From JBOGVA01 sp050692195 (GTDB taxonomy: Bacteria > Actinomycetota > UBA4738): a stretch of 50,465 nucleotides of DNA. The notes under the pieces are model-generated. The model ran no database searches. It had not been told where the DNA came from and saw nothing but the letters and a program-made list of their open reading frames with translations. Below, in pieces: positions 15,471-24,213 of this stretch. The position numbers and the translations under genes are program-made. The stretch covers positions 1-50,465 of the forward strand of contig JBOGVA010000063.1 in assembly GCA_050692195.1 (NCBI GenBank). Direction: 5' to 3'. The stretch's first letter is position 1. Every line of letters begins with the position of its first letter.

Positions 15471-15887
15471 TCATGCCGGCCCGCAACGGGCGCCCAGGAA
15501 GACCCGCAGCGCCAGCAGGTTGGTCCTGTCCATCAGGGTCTCCACGCACGCGGGCTCCCCATCCCGGGCCGGATCTGCGGAGGCCACGCGGCGCCACGAG
15601 CCCCCCGACACTCGGAAGAATGCTGTGGCGTCCCTTCCCAGTCGCCGCAGCGCCACCTCCGACCCGGAGTCCTCGCGTAGGGTGATGCGATCGATCCTGA
15701 GGTCGATGATGGTTCCTCCGACCCAGATCACGGGGGGCCGGCCCGGCTCAGCGCTCCGTCGGGGGAGCGAGGGGACCGGGGGCAAGCCGGCGTTGGCGCT
15801 CGCGGCGGGGTCTTCCTCGGCGCCAGGGCAGGCGGACAGCACGATCGCCGCGGCCACCAAGCACGCGAGCATCTCCGTCCTTCGCAT
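15471..15887 (-). CDS. Predicted lipoprotein of unknown function
   Basis: A 138-residue protein with a signal peptide (MRRTEML, hydrophobic stretch) and lipobox VLSAC, so it is probably anchored at Cys20. After a Pro/Ala-rich linker, a compact beta-rich domain has VIWVGGTIIDLRIDRI and AFFRVSGGSWRRV; two Cys near the C-terminus (ACVE and RCGPA) could form a disulfide. Not recognised. ATG 15887 has GGAG five bases upstream. It is the first gene of a three-gene minus-strand operon and is divergent from mnmA. Confidence 0.68.
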   Translation of the reverse strand: MRRTEMLACLVAAAIVLSACPGAEEDPAASANAGLPPVPSLPRRSAEPGRPPVIWVGGTIIDLRIDRITLREDSGSEVALRRLGRDATAFFRVSGGSWRRVASADPARDGEPACVETLMDRTNLLALRVFLGARCGPA

Positions 15888-15933
15888 CGCTCCATTATTC
15901 GACTCGGTCGCCGGTCAGGGGCGGAACGCGTGC

Positions 15934-15939
15934 TAGCCT
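15934..15939 (+). promoter_or_regulatory. -10 element for leaderless mnmA
   Basis: TAGCCT ends nine bases before GTG 15948. With no ribosome site present, this spacing suits a leaderless transcript starting at or next to the GTG, common in Actinobacteria. No good -35 is seen. Confidence 0.4.
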
Positions 15940-15947
15940 CGAAAGCC

Positions 15948-17024
15948 GTGAACCGAAAGCCGTCGGTGCTCGTGGCCATGAGCGGAGGGGTCGACTCCTC
16001 CGTCTCGGCCGCCATGCTGCACGAGCAGGGCTACAGAGTGCTCGGCTCGCACATGAAGCTCGTGCACCTGGACGGCACGGACCACGGATGCTGCGGACCG
16101 GGCGCCGAGAGAGACGCGGCCGCGGTCGCCGAGACCGTCGGGTTCGAGTTCGAAGTGGTGGACATGAACGCCGAGTTCGATCGGATGGTCCTGGCCGACT
16201 TCTATGCCGAGCATCGCGCCGGCCGGACCCCCAACCCGTGCATCAGGTGCAACCAGCACATCAAGTTCGGTTCCTTCCTCGAGCGCGCCGACCAGCTCGG
16301 GTTCGACCTCGTGGCTACCGGCCACTATGTGACTTCCTGGCAGGACGGCGCGGGCAGATGGCACCTGGGTCGGGGGCGCGACCGTTCCAAGGACCAGTCC
16401 TACGTCCTCCACGTGCTGGGGCAGGATCAGCTCGCTCGATCACTATTCCCCGTTGGCGGGCAGTCGAAGGCCGAGACGCGGGCCCACGCCGAGCGCCTGC
16501 GCCTCCCCGTCGCCACCAAGCCCGACTCACAGGAGGTGTGCTTCGTTCCCGGCGCCGACCACGGCGCCTTCCTGGCCCATCACGCCTCCGACCTGGTCCG
16601 GCGGGGAGAGGTGGTGGACGCCGAGGGGCGCGTGCTCGGGGAGCACGACGGAACCTTCCGCTTCACCATCGGCCAGCGCCGCGGCCTCGGCGTCTCGACC
16701 GGGGATCGCTCCTACGTCCTGGAGCTGGACCGGGAAAAGAACCGCGTGGTGGTGGGGCCGGGTGAGCTGCTCGAGCGGCGGGGCTTGGTGGCCGAGGAGG
16801 TCTCATGGGTGGCCGGGGAGCGGCCTCCCGACGGGCCGTTCGAGGTCGGGGTTCGGATCCGGTACCGGGGCGACGACGTGCCGGCCGTGATCGAGCCACG
16901 AGAAGATGAGGTCCGGGTCGAGTTCCGCTCTCCGCAGCGAGCCATCGCCCCCGGGCAGAGCGCCGTCTTCTACCGCGGCGACGAGGTGCTGGGCGGGGGG
17001 CGAATCCGCGAAGCGATCTCCTGA
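15948..17024 (+). CDS. mnmA: tRNA-specific 2-thiouridylase MnmA
   Basis: A 358-residue enzyme that thiolates U34 of tRNAs for Lys, Glu and Gln using sulfur from a persulfide carrier. The ATP pyrophosphatase P-loop SGGVDSS is at 12-18. The catalytic cysteines are in NPCIRCN and EVCFVPG, and GHYV and QSYVLHVLGQ are family hallmarks. The C-terminal beta-barrel (from about 275) includes IRYRGDDVPA. I set the start at GTG 15948, just before VLVAMSGG. An in-frame GTG at 15930 would add six residues and would lie inside the -10 region. Confidence 0.96.
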   Translation: MNRKPSVLVAMSGGVDSSVSAAMLHEQGYRVLGSHMKLVHLDGTDHGCCGPGAERDAAAVAETVGFEFEVVDMNAEFDRMVLADFYAEHRAGRTPNPCIRCNQHIKFGSFLERADQLGFDLVATGHYVTSWQDGAGRWHLGRGRDRSKDQSYVLHVLGQDQLARSLFPVGGQSKAETRAHAERLRLPVATKPDSQEVCFVPGADHGAFLAHHASDLVRRGEVVDAEGRVLGEHDGTFRFTIGQRRGLGVSTGDRSYVLELDREKNRVVVGPGELLERRGLVAEEVSWVAGERPPDGPFEVGVRIRYRGDDVPAVIEPREDEVRVEFRSPQRAIAPGQSAVFYRGDEVLGGGRIREAIS

Positions 17025-17047
17025 CGGTTCTCTCACCGGAGCTTGAC

Positions 17048-17076
17048 TTGCGAGATCCCTCGTTCGCATCTAGCGT
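17048..17076 (+). promoter_or_regulatory. Housekeeping-type promoter for NTF2-like gene
   Basis: TTGCGA (17048-17053), a 17-base spacer and TAGCGT (17071-17076) form a reasonable -35/-10 pair 28 bases before ATG 17104. An overlapping TTGACT sits five bases further upstream. Confidence 0.5.
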
Positions 17077-17103
17077 GAACCGCACGGGTCGGGAGGAGGA
17101 GCC

Positions 17104-17499
17104 ATGGCAGACCACCCGAACGTGCAGCTCGTCCGGCAGGGCTTCGACGCCTTCGCCAAGGGAGACACCGACTGGATGCGCAAGCACCTGTCCGACGACG
17201 TCGTGTGGCACGCGCCGGGGAACAACATCCTCAGCGGGGATCACCGGGGCAAGGATCAGGTCCTTGCCTTCTTCGCGAGGATCTTCGAGGTGACCGGGGG
17301 AACCTTCACCCAGGACATCCACGACGTCGTCGGGAACGACGACCACGTGGTCGCCCTGGTCACCGGGAGAGCCCAGCGCCCCGACGGCAGGACGTACGAG
17401 GGACGCTCGGTCATCACCTTCCACATCAAGGAGGATCAGGCCACGGAGTCCTGGGCCTTCAACGAGGACCAGGCGGCCCAGGACGCGTTCCTCTCGTAG
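17104..17499 (+). CDS. SnoaL/NTF2-like protein (ketosteroid isomerase-related)
   Basis: A 131-residue single-domain protein of the cone-shaped NTF2-like fold. LVRQGFDAFAKGDTDWMRKHL is the N-terminal helix pair, VVWHAPG leads into the sheet, and FEVTGGTF and VVALVTGRAQRPDG form the curved beta-sheet. The strand-turn WAFNEDQAAQDAF closes it. Such proteins are enzymes, sterol-binding proteins or stress accessories; none is shown here. ATG 17104 follows GGGAGGAGGAG. It is a single-gene unit between mnmA and the UPF0280 gene. Confidence 0.85.
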   Translation: MADHPNVQLVRQGFDAFAKGDTDWMRKHLSDDVVWHAPGNNILSGDHRGKDQVLAFFARIFEVTGGTFTQDIHDVVGNDDHVVALVTGRAQRPDGRTYEGRSVITFHIKEDQATESWAFNEDQAAQDAFLS

Positions 17500-17556
17500 C
17501 CGGATCTCAGGCAGGCGCGCTTCGGCCGCGGGCATCGACCGGTCCCCGCTTCTCCG

Positions 17557-17576
17557 ACATGCTCCGAGCAGCATGT
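17557..17576. repeat. Inverted repeat before UPF0280 gene
   Basis: ACATGCT-CCGAGC-AGCATGT is a perfect 7-6-7 dyad. A further copy of CGACATGCT overlaps the ATG at 17591. The arrangement could be an operator or an attenuator hairpin. Confidence 0.35.
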
Positions 17577-17590
17577 AGCCTTCCTTCGAC

Positions 17591-18280
17591 ATGCTGCTTC
17601 GTCTGAGGAGGAAGGCCCGGCCCTTCGACGTGCCGGTGCAGGACCTGATGCTTCGGATCTGGGCCTCCGGGGAGCTCTACGAGGAGGCCAGGGCCGCCGG
17701 CATGCACTTCTGGGAGCAGGTCCAGTCGTACGCGATCCGCAATCCGAGCTTCCGAAGTAGCAAGCGCCCCCTGGCGGTCCCCGGGGACGCCCCCCTCATC
17801 GTCCGGCAGATGGCCGAGCTATCCGCCGTGGCCGGAGTGGGGCCCATGTTCACGTTCCGGGGCGCCCTCACGGAGTTCGTCGGGCGGAAGATCGCCGAGA
17901 GATCGGCGGAGGTCACCGTGAACTGCGGGGAGGATCACTTCGTGGTGACCCGGCGGCGCTCCCGTCTGGGCGTTGGGGCCCCTTCCAGGCGAGAGCATCG
18001 GCTGGCCGTCGTGGTCAATCCGGCCCTGGGTCCACAGGGGATCTACGCGACCCTCGGTCGCAGCGCCCTGCGGGCCGACGCCGAGGAGGGGCTCGTGGTG
18101 GTGGCCCGCTCCTGCATCCTGGCGGACGCCGCCGCGGCAGGCGCCACCGCCATCCTGGCGAAGGCGAACTCCTTCCGGACGGCCCTGGCCTACCTGCAGG
18201 GACTCTCCGGCGTTCACGGTGCGGTCGTCATGCGGGGACGGCACATCGGGGTAGCCGGCGCCCTCGAGCTGGCCGCCTAG
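17591..18280 (+). CDS. UPF0280 family protein
   Basis: A 229-residue protein of the ApbE-related UPF0280 family. The family signature is APLIVRQMAELSAVAGVGPM (about 60-80), followed by ALTEFVGRKI and a VNCGEDHF-like segment in place of the usual NGGD. ApbE proteins attach FMN to target proteins; UPF0280 function is not established. ATG 17591 has no ribosome site; the gene starts near an inverted repeat. Its stop is three bases before ligA, so the two likely share a transcript. The replaced NGGD (Asn-Cys-Gly-Glu-Asp) is worth noting but may be family variation. Confidence 0.85.
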   Translation: MLLRLRRKARPFDVPVQDLMLRIWASGELYEEARAAGMHFWEQVQSYAIRNPSFRSSKRPLAVPGDAPLIVRQMAELSAVAGVGPMFTFRGALTEFVGRKIAERSAEVTVNCGEDHFVVTRRRSRLGVGAPSRREHRLAVVVNPALGPQGIYATLGRSALRADAEEGLVVVARSCILADAAAAGATAILAKANSFRTALAYLQGLSGVHGAVVMRGRHIGVAGALELAA

Positions 18281-18283
18281 CTC

Positions 18284-20353
18284 ATGCCCCGCAAGGCGCC
18301 CTCGAAGGATGAGTCGAACGAGCGTCACGACCCCGACGAGCGACGCCGTGCCGAGGCCAAGCGCCGGGTCGAGGAGCTCCGTGACCTCATCAACTATCAC
18401 GACTACCGCTATTACGTGCTCGACGACCCCGAGGTCTCCGACGCCGAGTACGACGAGCTCATGCGGGAGCTCCGGGCGCTCGAGGATGAGTTCCCCGAGT
18501 TCATCACGCCGGACAGCCCCACCCGGCGGGTGGGAGGCAAGCCCACCGAGCTGTTCGCCCCCGCGCGGCATCGGGTTGCCATGCTGTCCCTGGACAACGC
18601 GTTCTCGTGGGAGGAGCTCAACGCCTGGGGGAAGCGAGTGGAGCGGACGGTGGGCCAGCAGGCTGACTTCGTCTGCGAGCTGAAGATCGATGGTCTGGCT
18701 GTGGCCCTCACCTACGATGAGGGCGCCTATGCGCGGGGGGCCACGCGCGGCGATGGCTACGTGGGAGACGACATCACGGCAAACATCCGAACCATCCGGG
18801 CAGTGCCCATGAGGCTGCGGGGTTCGGGCCATCCTCATGTTCTCGAGGTTCGCGGTGAGGTCTATTTACCCGTCAAGGCCTTCGAGGAGCTGAACGAACA
18901 GTTGCGGGATGCGGGCCAGAAGGTCTTCGCCAATCCGCGGAACGGCGCAGCCGGAAGCCTCCGGCAGAAGGATCCTTCGGTGACGGCCTCGCGCCCCCTC
19001 CGGCTGTGGTGCCACGGGGTCGGGAACTCGTCCGGCCGACGTTTCCACAGGCACTCGGAGGCCCTCGAATACCTGAGGGAAGCCGGGCTGCCGGTGGACC
19101 CGAGGACCGAGCGGCTGGGATCGCTCGAGGAGGTCTTCAGCTTCTGCGAGCGATGGCAGAGGGCCCGGCACAGCGTGGACTACGAGATCGACGGCGTGGT
19201 GGTGAAGGTCGATCAGATCGCTCTCCAGGAGGAGCTCGGGGCCACCAGCCATGCTCCCCGATGGGCCATCGCCTACAAGTTCCCGCCCGAGGAGAGGACG
19301 ACGCTTCTTCGCAAGATCGGGGTTCACACCGGGCGCACGGGAATCGTCACGCCGTTCGCCTTCCTGGAGCCGGTCTTCATCAGCGGCGTCACGGTGACCA
19401 CGGCCACGTTGCACAACGAGGACGAGGTGCGTCGAAAGGACGTCCGGGAGGGAGACACGGTGATCGTCCGGCGAGCGGGGGACGTGATCCCCGAGGTCGT
19501 CGGTCCGGTCCTGGCCAAGCGCCCCAAGGGCACCAAGCCCTGGCGGTTCCCGAAGAGGTGCCCATCGTGCCGCACGCCCCTGGTGCGGAATGAGGGAGAG
19601 GCCTACCGTCGCTGCCCCAACAGGCTCGGGTGCCCCTCCCAGAGCATCGAGTGGCTGTTCCACTTCGCCTCGCGGGGAGCCATGGACATCGAGCACCTGG
19701 GCTACAAGACCGGAATGTTGCTGATGGACCGGGGTTGGGTCTTCGATCCCGCCGACATCTACGCCCTGACGGAAGAGCAGCTCGCCTCGCTGCCGAACTT
19801 CAAGGAGAAGTCCATCAGGAACCTGATGAACGCCATCGAGGCGTCGAAGGACCGGCCCCTGTGGCGCCTCCTGGTGGCGATCAACATCCCGCACGTCGGC
19901 TCGCACGTGGCCCAGCTCCTGGCTCGGGCCTTCTCCTCGATCGACGAGCTGGCGGCCGCGTCGGTGGAGGATCTCAACGCCGTCGAGGGGATCGGTCCCG
20001 AGATCGCCCGGAGCGTGTTCGAGTGGTTCCGGGACAAGGAGAACCGGAAGCTGATCGAGAAGCTCCGCCGGGCCGGTGTGCGGATGGCGGATGAGGAGCC
20101 GGAAGAGGCTCCGCGGGGACCGCTCTCGGGAACGACCATCGTGATCACCGGCGGCCTGGCCTCGATGAGCCGGTCGGAAGCGGAGGCGGTCGCCAAGCGA
20201 GCTGGTGCCCGGGTCGCCTCCAACGTGTCGAAGAAGACCGACTTCGTGGTGGTGGGAGAGAACCCGGGCTCGAAATACGACCGGGCGCTTCAGCTCGGCG
20301 TCGAGACGATCGCCGAGAAGGAGTTCCTGAAGCGGCTCAAGGGGACGGACTGA
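18284..20353 (+). CDS. ligA: NAD-dependent DNA ligase LigA
   Basis: A 689-residue replicative DNA ligase that seals nicks using NAD+. Domains in order: Ia (about 20-90, with YYVLDDPEVSDAEYDEL), adenylation domain with the nucleotidyl Lys in CELKIDG (Lys134), OB-fold, four-Cys zinc finger (CPSC near 427 and CPNRLGC), HhH repeats (about 500-590) and a C-terminal BRCT domain (LSGTTIVITGGL). Length is typical. ATG 18284 follows the UPF0280 stop by three bases. All catalytic parts are intact. Confidence 0.98.
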   Translation: MPRKAPSKDESNERHDPDERRRAEAKRRVEELRDLINYHDYRYYVLDDPEVSDAEYDELMRELRALEDEFPEFITPDSPTRRVGGKPTELFAPARHRVAMLSLDNAFSWEELNAWGKRVERTVGQQADFVCELKIDGLAVALTYDEGAYARGATRGDGYVGDDITANIRTIRAVPMRLRGSGHPHVLEVRGEVYLPVKAFEELNEQLRDAGQKVFANPRNGAAGSLRQKDPSVTASRPLRLWCHGVGNSSGRRFHRHSEALEYLREAGLPVDPRTERLGSLEEVFSFCERWQRARHSVDYEIDGVVVKVDQIALQEELGATSHAPRWAIAYKFPPEERTTLLRKIGVHTGRTGIVTPFAFLEPVFISGVTVTTATLHNEDEVRRKDVREGDTVIVRRAGDVIPEVVGPVLAKRPKGTKPWRFPKRCPSCRTPLVRNEGEAYRRCPNRLGCPSQSIEWLFHFASRGAMDIEHLGYKTGMLLMDRGWVFDPADIYALTEEQLASLPNFKEKSIRNLMNAIEASKDRPLWRLLVAINIPHVGSHVAQLLARAFSSIDELAAASVEDLNAVEGIGPEIARSVFEWFRDKENRKLIEKLRRAGVRMADEEPEEAPRGPLSGTTIVITGGLASMSRSEAEAVAKRAGARVASNVSKKTDFVVVGENPGSKYDRALQLGVETIAEKEFLKRLKGTD

Positions 20354-20359
20354 AAGGAC

Positions 20360-21577
20360 TCAAGCTCCCGCCACGTTCCGCTGGGCGCTCTCCTCGGCGA
20401 GCTGGAGATACAGCTCGGCGCAGCGGCGCGGGTCGAGATGGGTCGCCGCGTAGGCTCGGGCGCGGTCCTCGAGGGCGGCCCTGAATTCGGGCTCCTCTGC
20501 CAGGCGCACGAGATGTGAGGCCACTGCATCCGCCTGGTCCTCGTCCACTTCCACCTTGAGGGTTACGTCCGGCGGGATCTCGGCGAACGAACCGATGTTG
20601 TTGACCACCGTGGCCCTCCCCTCCGCCAGCGCCCGGGCGAACGTCCCCGAGGTCTCGCCGGCGCTCGGGTAGCGAAGGTTGACCACCGCGTCCACGGCCT
20701 TGAGGAACAGGTAGAAGCGGGTGAGATCGACGAAGCCGGTCAGGCGCACCCGGCCCTCCAGCCCGTACCGGCGGATCAGCCGCTGGACCCCCGGCCCGGC
20801 CAGGTTCGCGCCTACGACGAGCAAGCGGGCGTTCGGACGGCTCGCCGCCACGCGGGCGAACCCGCCGAGGACCGGGGCAGGCTGCTTCGGACGGGTGAGG
20901 AACCCGAACTGACCAACCAAGAAGCTATCGAGGGGCAGGTCCAGGCGGGCCCGCGCTTCCTCTCGACTGATTCCGACAGTATCGGGTGGCGGCGCCCCTG
21001 CGTGATGCGGGATGACCGCCACCGGGACGCCCGGAGCCACGTCCACGATCCGCTCCCGGGCTCCCTGGCTGTGAACCACCACAGCGCGCGCGCCCCGGGC
21101 GATACGGCCGTTCAGCGGAAACAGGAACTTGTCGAATTCGGTGGCTACCCGGCGGCTTCGGAGATCGGCCAGGCGCCTTCCCAGGCTCCCGTATTCCGCC
21201 TGGAGGATCGCCGAGTACCCGGCCAGGTCTCGCTTCCCAAAGCCGATCGTCCCGGCCTCGATGAGGTGGTGCAAGACGACCTCGTGGAGGACGGCGATTC
21301 CGCCGGGCGCTTCCAGGGCGGCTTGATAGACGAACTGGTGGAACGGGTTGTTTCCGAGGTGATGGAACACGGCGTCGTACGAGCCGGCCCGCTTGGAGAA
21401 GGACGCTGGCGAAAGGACGGTGACCCCGGGGGGTGACCTCAGGGACCTCAGCGCGCCGGGAGAAGGGGAGAAGACCTCCACCGATGCCCGTTCGGCGATC
21501 AACGGAAGCAGCTCGATCGAGTAGTCGGCGATGCCCGAGGGCAAGGGTGGAAGGGGAGAGAGCCAGGCCAGCCTCAC
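20360..21577 (-). CDS. GT4-family glycosyltransferase
   Basis: A 405-residue GT-B fold glycosyltransferase. The N-terminal domain starts AWLSPLPPLPSGIADYS; the Gly-containing loop is where the acceptor normally sits. The C-terminal Rossmann domain has VGQFGFLTRPKQPAPVL, ARLLVVGAN and the donor-site segment RYPSAGETSGTFARALAEG, which ends in the GT4 E-x7-E motif. It probably adds a sugar to a cell-surface polysaccharide on the cytoplasmic side. GTG 21577 overlaps the stop of the coiled-coil gene (GTGA). Donor and acceptor are unknown. Confidence 0.92.
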   Translation of the reverse strand: MRLAWLSPLPPLPSGIADYSIELLPLIAERASVEVFSPSPGALRSLRSPPGVTVLSPASFSKRAGSYDAVFHHLGNNPFHQFVYQAALEAPGGIAVLHEVVLHHLIEAGTIGFGKRDLAGYSAILQAEYGSLGRRLADLRSRRVATEFDKFLFPLNGRIARGARAVVVHSQGARERIVDVAPGVPVAVIPHHAGAPPPDTVGISREEARARLDLPLDSFLVGQFGFLTRPKQPAPVLGGFARVAASRPNARLLVVGANLAGPGVQRLIRRYGLEGRVRLTGFVDLTRFYLFLKAVDAVVNLRYPSAGETSGTFARALAEGRATVVNNIGSFAEIPPDVTLKVEVDEDQADAVASHLVRLAEEPEFRAALEDRARAYAATHLDPRRCAELYLQLAEESAQRNVAGA

Positions 21578-21996
21578 GCGTCATTCCGTGCCCGGCCGGC
21601 CGCCCCGCGGGTGCCGGCCGGCTCGGGCCGGACCTTCGTTCCCGCTGCCTGGTGCTGCTCCGCCAGCTCGGCCAGGGATGCCCGAAGCTCGCCGACCTCC
21701 TCGCGCAGGCTCCGGAGCTCGTTCCCGTGGCGGGCCCGCAGCCCCTCGATCTGCCGGTCGAGCTGCTGCAGGATCAGATCCGTGCGCTCCAGGACGTCCT
21801 TCGTCAGGCGCTCGGTCAGCTCGGGCCGCTTGGCCAGGATCGTACCCTCAAGCTCCTCGATCTCCATCTTGGCCCCCCTGTCGTAGACCTGGTAGGAGAG
21901 GCTCCGCATGTAGTGCCGAAGCGCCCGCCTCCGCCGGTACCATTCGACGGCTTGGTCCGGGAGCGCTTTCTTGGCCAGGTCTCGCAGGAATCCCAC
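21574..21996 (-). CDS. Coiled-coil protein in polysaccharide cluster
   Basis: A 140-residue protein with a basic N-terminus (LRDLAKKALPDQAVEWYRRRRALRHYMRSL) and a long amphipathic helix of heptad character (about 45-115: LEGTILAKRPELTERLTKDVLERTDLI, then RSLREEVGELRASLAELAEQ). It resembles helper proteins that sit beside GT4/ABC-export genes and may scaffold glycosyltransferases. GTG 21996 was chosen because upstream codons lie in the promoter region of the divergent ABC operon; the frame opens to 22095. No SD visible. Translationally coupled to the GT4 gene. Confidence 0.62.
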   Translation of the reverse strand: MGFLRDLAKKALPDQAVEWYRRRRALRHYMRSLSYQVYDRGAKMEIEELEGTILAKRPELTERLTKDVLERTDLILQQLDRQIEGLRARHGNELRSLREEVGELRASLAELAEQHQAAGTKVRPEPAGTRGAAGRARNDA

Positions 21997-22097
21997 ACCC
22001 GAAGGGTAACGCACCGCGTACCGGCAGCAGACACTCTCAAACACGCGGTGTCCCGTTGTTACACTTCGTGTCAGGTCACACTGCCTGGGCTGCACGT

Positions 22098-23024
22098 TTG
22101 ACGAAAGGACCCATCCTGGCCAGCGCGAATGAGGTCGCCGTTCGGACCTCCGAACCTCAGAAGCTCCATGCCCTCTCCCGACTTCGCGAGCTGGCCGGAG
22201 CGCGCGAGATCCTGGAAAACCTGATCCGCAAGGAGGTCAGGGTCAAGTACAAGTCCTCCGTTCTGGGGGTCGCCTGGTCGATGCTGAACCCCCTTCTGTA
22301 CCTGGTGGTGTTCAGCCTGGTGTTCACGGTCGTCCTGCCCAACCGGATCCCTGGCTTCCCCGTGTACCTGCTCTCTGGCCTGCTCGCCTGGGGCCTGTTC
22401 TCCAACTCGCTCGGGCTGGCCGTCAAGTCCGTGGTGGATGCCGGAAACCTCGTCAACAAGGTGTATTTCCCTCGCGAGGTGCTTGCGCTCGCCTCGGTGG
22501 GAGCGGCGTTCGTCGACTTCGCATTCCAGAGCCTTGTGCTGGTGGCGTTCATGTTGCTCCTCCGGTACGGATTGTGGGGAGCCAACCTCCTGCTGCTCCC
22601 GCTCTCGTTCTTCGCGCTGCTGGTGTTGACGACTGCCGTGGGCCTGTGCGTGTCGGCTCTCAACGTGCGCTATCGCGACACCCAGCATCTCCTGACCGTG
22701 GGCCTGTTCCTGTGGTTCTGGCTCACGCCGATCGTGTACCCGAGTGGTTTCCTTTCCGAGCGGCTGGCCTCGGTCCACGTGTTGGGGGTTTCGGCCTACC
22801 ACCTGGTCCTGGCGAACCCCATGACCGGGATCGTGATGGGCTTCCAGAGGGCGCTGTACGGGGTGGTGACGCCGCCCGGCTCGGATGCTCCGGTCCTTCT
22901 GCCGGTCAGCCTCGAGTGGCTGGCGACGCTGGTGGGTGCTGTGGCAGCGGGGTCCATGCTGCTTCTATGGCTGGCCTGGAGGACGTTCTTCCGGATGTCC
23001 GGGGACTTCGCGGAGGAGCTGTAG
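22098..23024 (+). CDS. ABC-2 type polysaccharide export permease (Wzm/TagG-like)
   Basis: A 308-residue membrane protein with about six helices (roughly at 55-75, 85-110, 135-160, 165-190, 195-220, 275-295). The N-terminal amphipathic region REILENLIRKEVRVKYKSSVLGV and YFPREVLAL, GLCVSALNVRYRD and WLTPIVYP are standard for ABC-2 O-antigen/teichoic acid exporters. With the next gene it forms the exporter that moves a lipid-linked polysaccharide across the membrane. The start is TTG 22098 by elimination: no ATG/GTG lies before the conserved region. No SD, possibly leaderless. Confidence 0.92.
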   Translation: MTKGPILASANEVAVRTSEPQKLHALSRLRELAGAREILENLIRKEVRVKYKSSVLGVAWSMLNPLLYLVVFSLVFTVVLPNRIPGFPVYLLSGLLAWGLFSNSLGLAVKSVVDAGNLVNKVYFPREVLALASVGAAFVDFAFQSLVLVAFMLLLRYGLWGANLLLLPLSFFALLVLTTAVGLCVSALNVRYRDTQHLLTVGLFLWFWLTPIVYPSGFLSERLASVHVLGVSAYHLVLANPMTGIVMGFQRALYGVVTPPGSDAPVLLPVSLEWLATLVGAVAAGSMLLLWLAWRTFFRMSGDFAEEL

Positions 23025-24200
23025 GTGCCGCCGGCCATCGCCGTGGAAGGCGTGAGCAAGCGTTTCCGGCGGCATCGGGAGAACCCCACGTCGCTCAAGG
23101 AGCGGCTCATCCGGTTGCGCATGACGCAGGAGACGATGTGGGCGCTCCGCGATGTGTCCGTGGAGATCCCCGAGGGCCAGACCTTGGGGCTGATCGGGCC
23201 GAACGGTTCGGGGAAGACCACGCTCCTCAAGGTCATCGCCGGCATCCTGCGGCCCACGGAGGGCCGGGTGACGGCCCGGGGAAGGATCGCCCCATTGCTG
23301 GCCCTGGGCGCCGGGTTCCACATCGAGCTCACCGGGCGGGAGAACGTCTACCTGAATGCCTCGCTGCTCGGCCTGACCCGTCGGGAAACGGACCGACTGT
23401 TCGACGAGATCGTGGGCTTCGCGGAGCTCGAGGACTTCATCGACAACCAGGTGAAGTTCTACTCCTCGGGTATGTACGTCCGGCTGGGCTTCGCGGTGGC
23501 CGTACATGTGGACCCGTCGATCCTGCTCGTGGACGAGGTCCTGGCAGTGGGGGACATCGGGTTTCAGCGCAAATGCCTGGACAGGGTGGAGGGCTTCCAG
23601 CGTGAAGGGCGGACGATCGTGTTCGTGACGCATGCCCCAGATCTGGTTGCCAGGGTGTGCGACCGGGTCTTGCTCCTCGATCAGGGGCGGATCAGGACCC
23701 AGGGCGAGCCCCGGGAGGTGGTCAGGGACTTCCGTGCGCTGATGAGCAAGCAGGACCTCGCCTACGGATGGGACCAGGGGACCAAAGAGATCGAGATCAT
23801 CTCCGCTGAGATCTTCGGCAGCGAGGGGTCCACTCCCGACTGGTTCGCTCCGGGCGACGAGCTGGTCATCCAGATGGACCTGAAGGCCAGCAGGCCGGTG
23901 GAGGACCCGGTGGTGTCCTTCGCCATCCACGACGACCAGAACCAGTTCGTGTACGGCACGAACACCGACTGGCGACGGACGCCCATCCCCCGGCTGGAGG
24001 GCAAGCAGAGGGTCCAGTTCATCCTGAAGAGCCTGCCGTTCGTGGGGGGCCGCTACTACGTGACCCTCGGGGTGCATTCCCGTGACGCTCGCCAGGTCTA
24101 TCACGTGCAGGAACAGCACTACTCGTTCGACGTCATCCGAGGCGAGGAGAACCCCGGCGCCGTGTTCATCCCCGTCGAGTGCCGCGTGGAGCGGCTGTGA
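23025..24200 (+). CDS. ABC transporter ATPase with Wzt-like C-terminal domain
   Basis: A 391-residue nucleotide-binding subunit of the polysaccharide exporter. Walker A is GPNGSGKTT, the signature is YSSGMYVR (degenerate LSGG as in Wzt/TagH) and Walker B is ILLVDEVLAVGD. After about residue 240 comes a beta-sandwich domain with YGTNTDWRR and GRYYVTLGVHS, like the Wzt carbohydrate-binding domain that recognises the modified chain end. GTG 23025 directly follows the permease stop (TAGGTG). The polymer is probably terminated and recognised by this domain (inference from family). Confidence 0.94.
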   Translation: MPPAIAVEGVSKRFRRHRENPTSLKERLIRLRMTQETMWALRDVSVEIPEGQTLGLIGPNGSGKTTLLKVIAGILRPTEGRVTARGRIAPLLALGAGFHIELTGRENVYLNASLLGLTRRETDRLFDEIVGFAELEDFIDNQVKFYSSGMYVRLGFAVAVHVDPSILLVDEVLAVGDIGFQRKCLDRVEGFQREGRTIVFVTHAPDLVARVCDRVLLLDQGRIRTQGEPREVVRDFRALMSKQDLAYGWDQGTKEIEIISAEIFGSEGSTPDWFAPGDELVIQMDLKASRPVEDPVVSFAIHDDQNQFVYGTNTDWRRTPIPRLEGKQRVQFILKSLPFVGGRYYVTLGVHSRDARQVYHVQEQHYSFDVIRGEENPGAVFIPVECRVERL

Positions 24201-24213
24201 CCGTGAGGCCATC

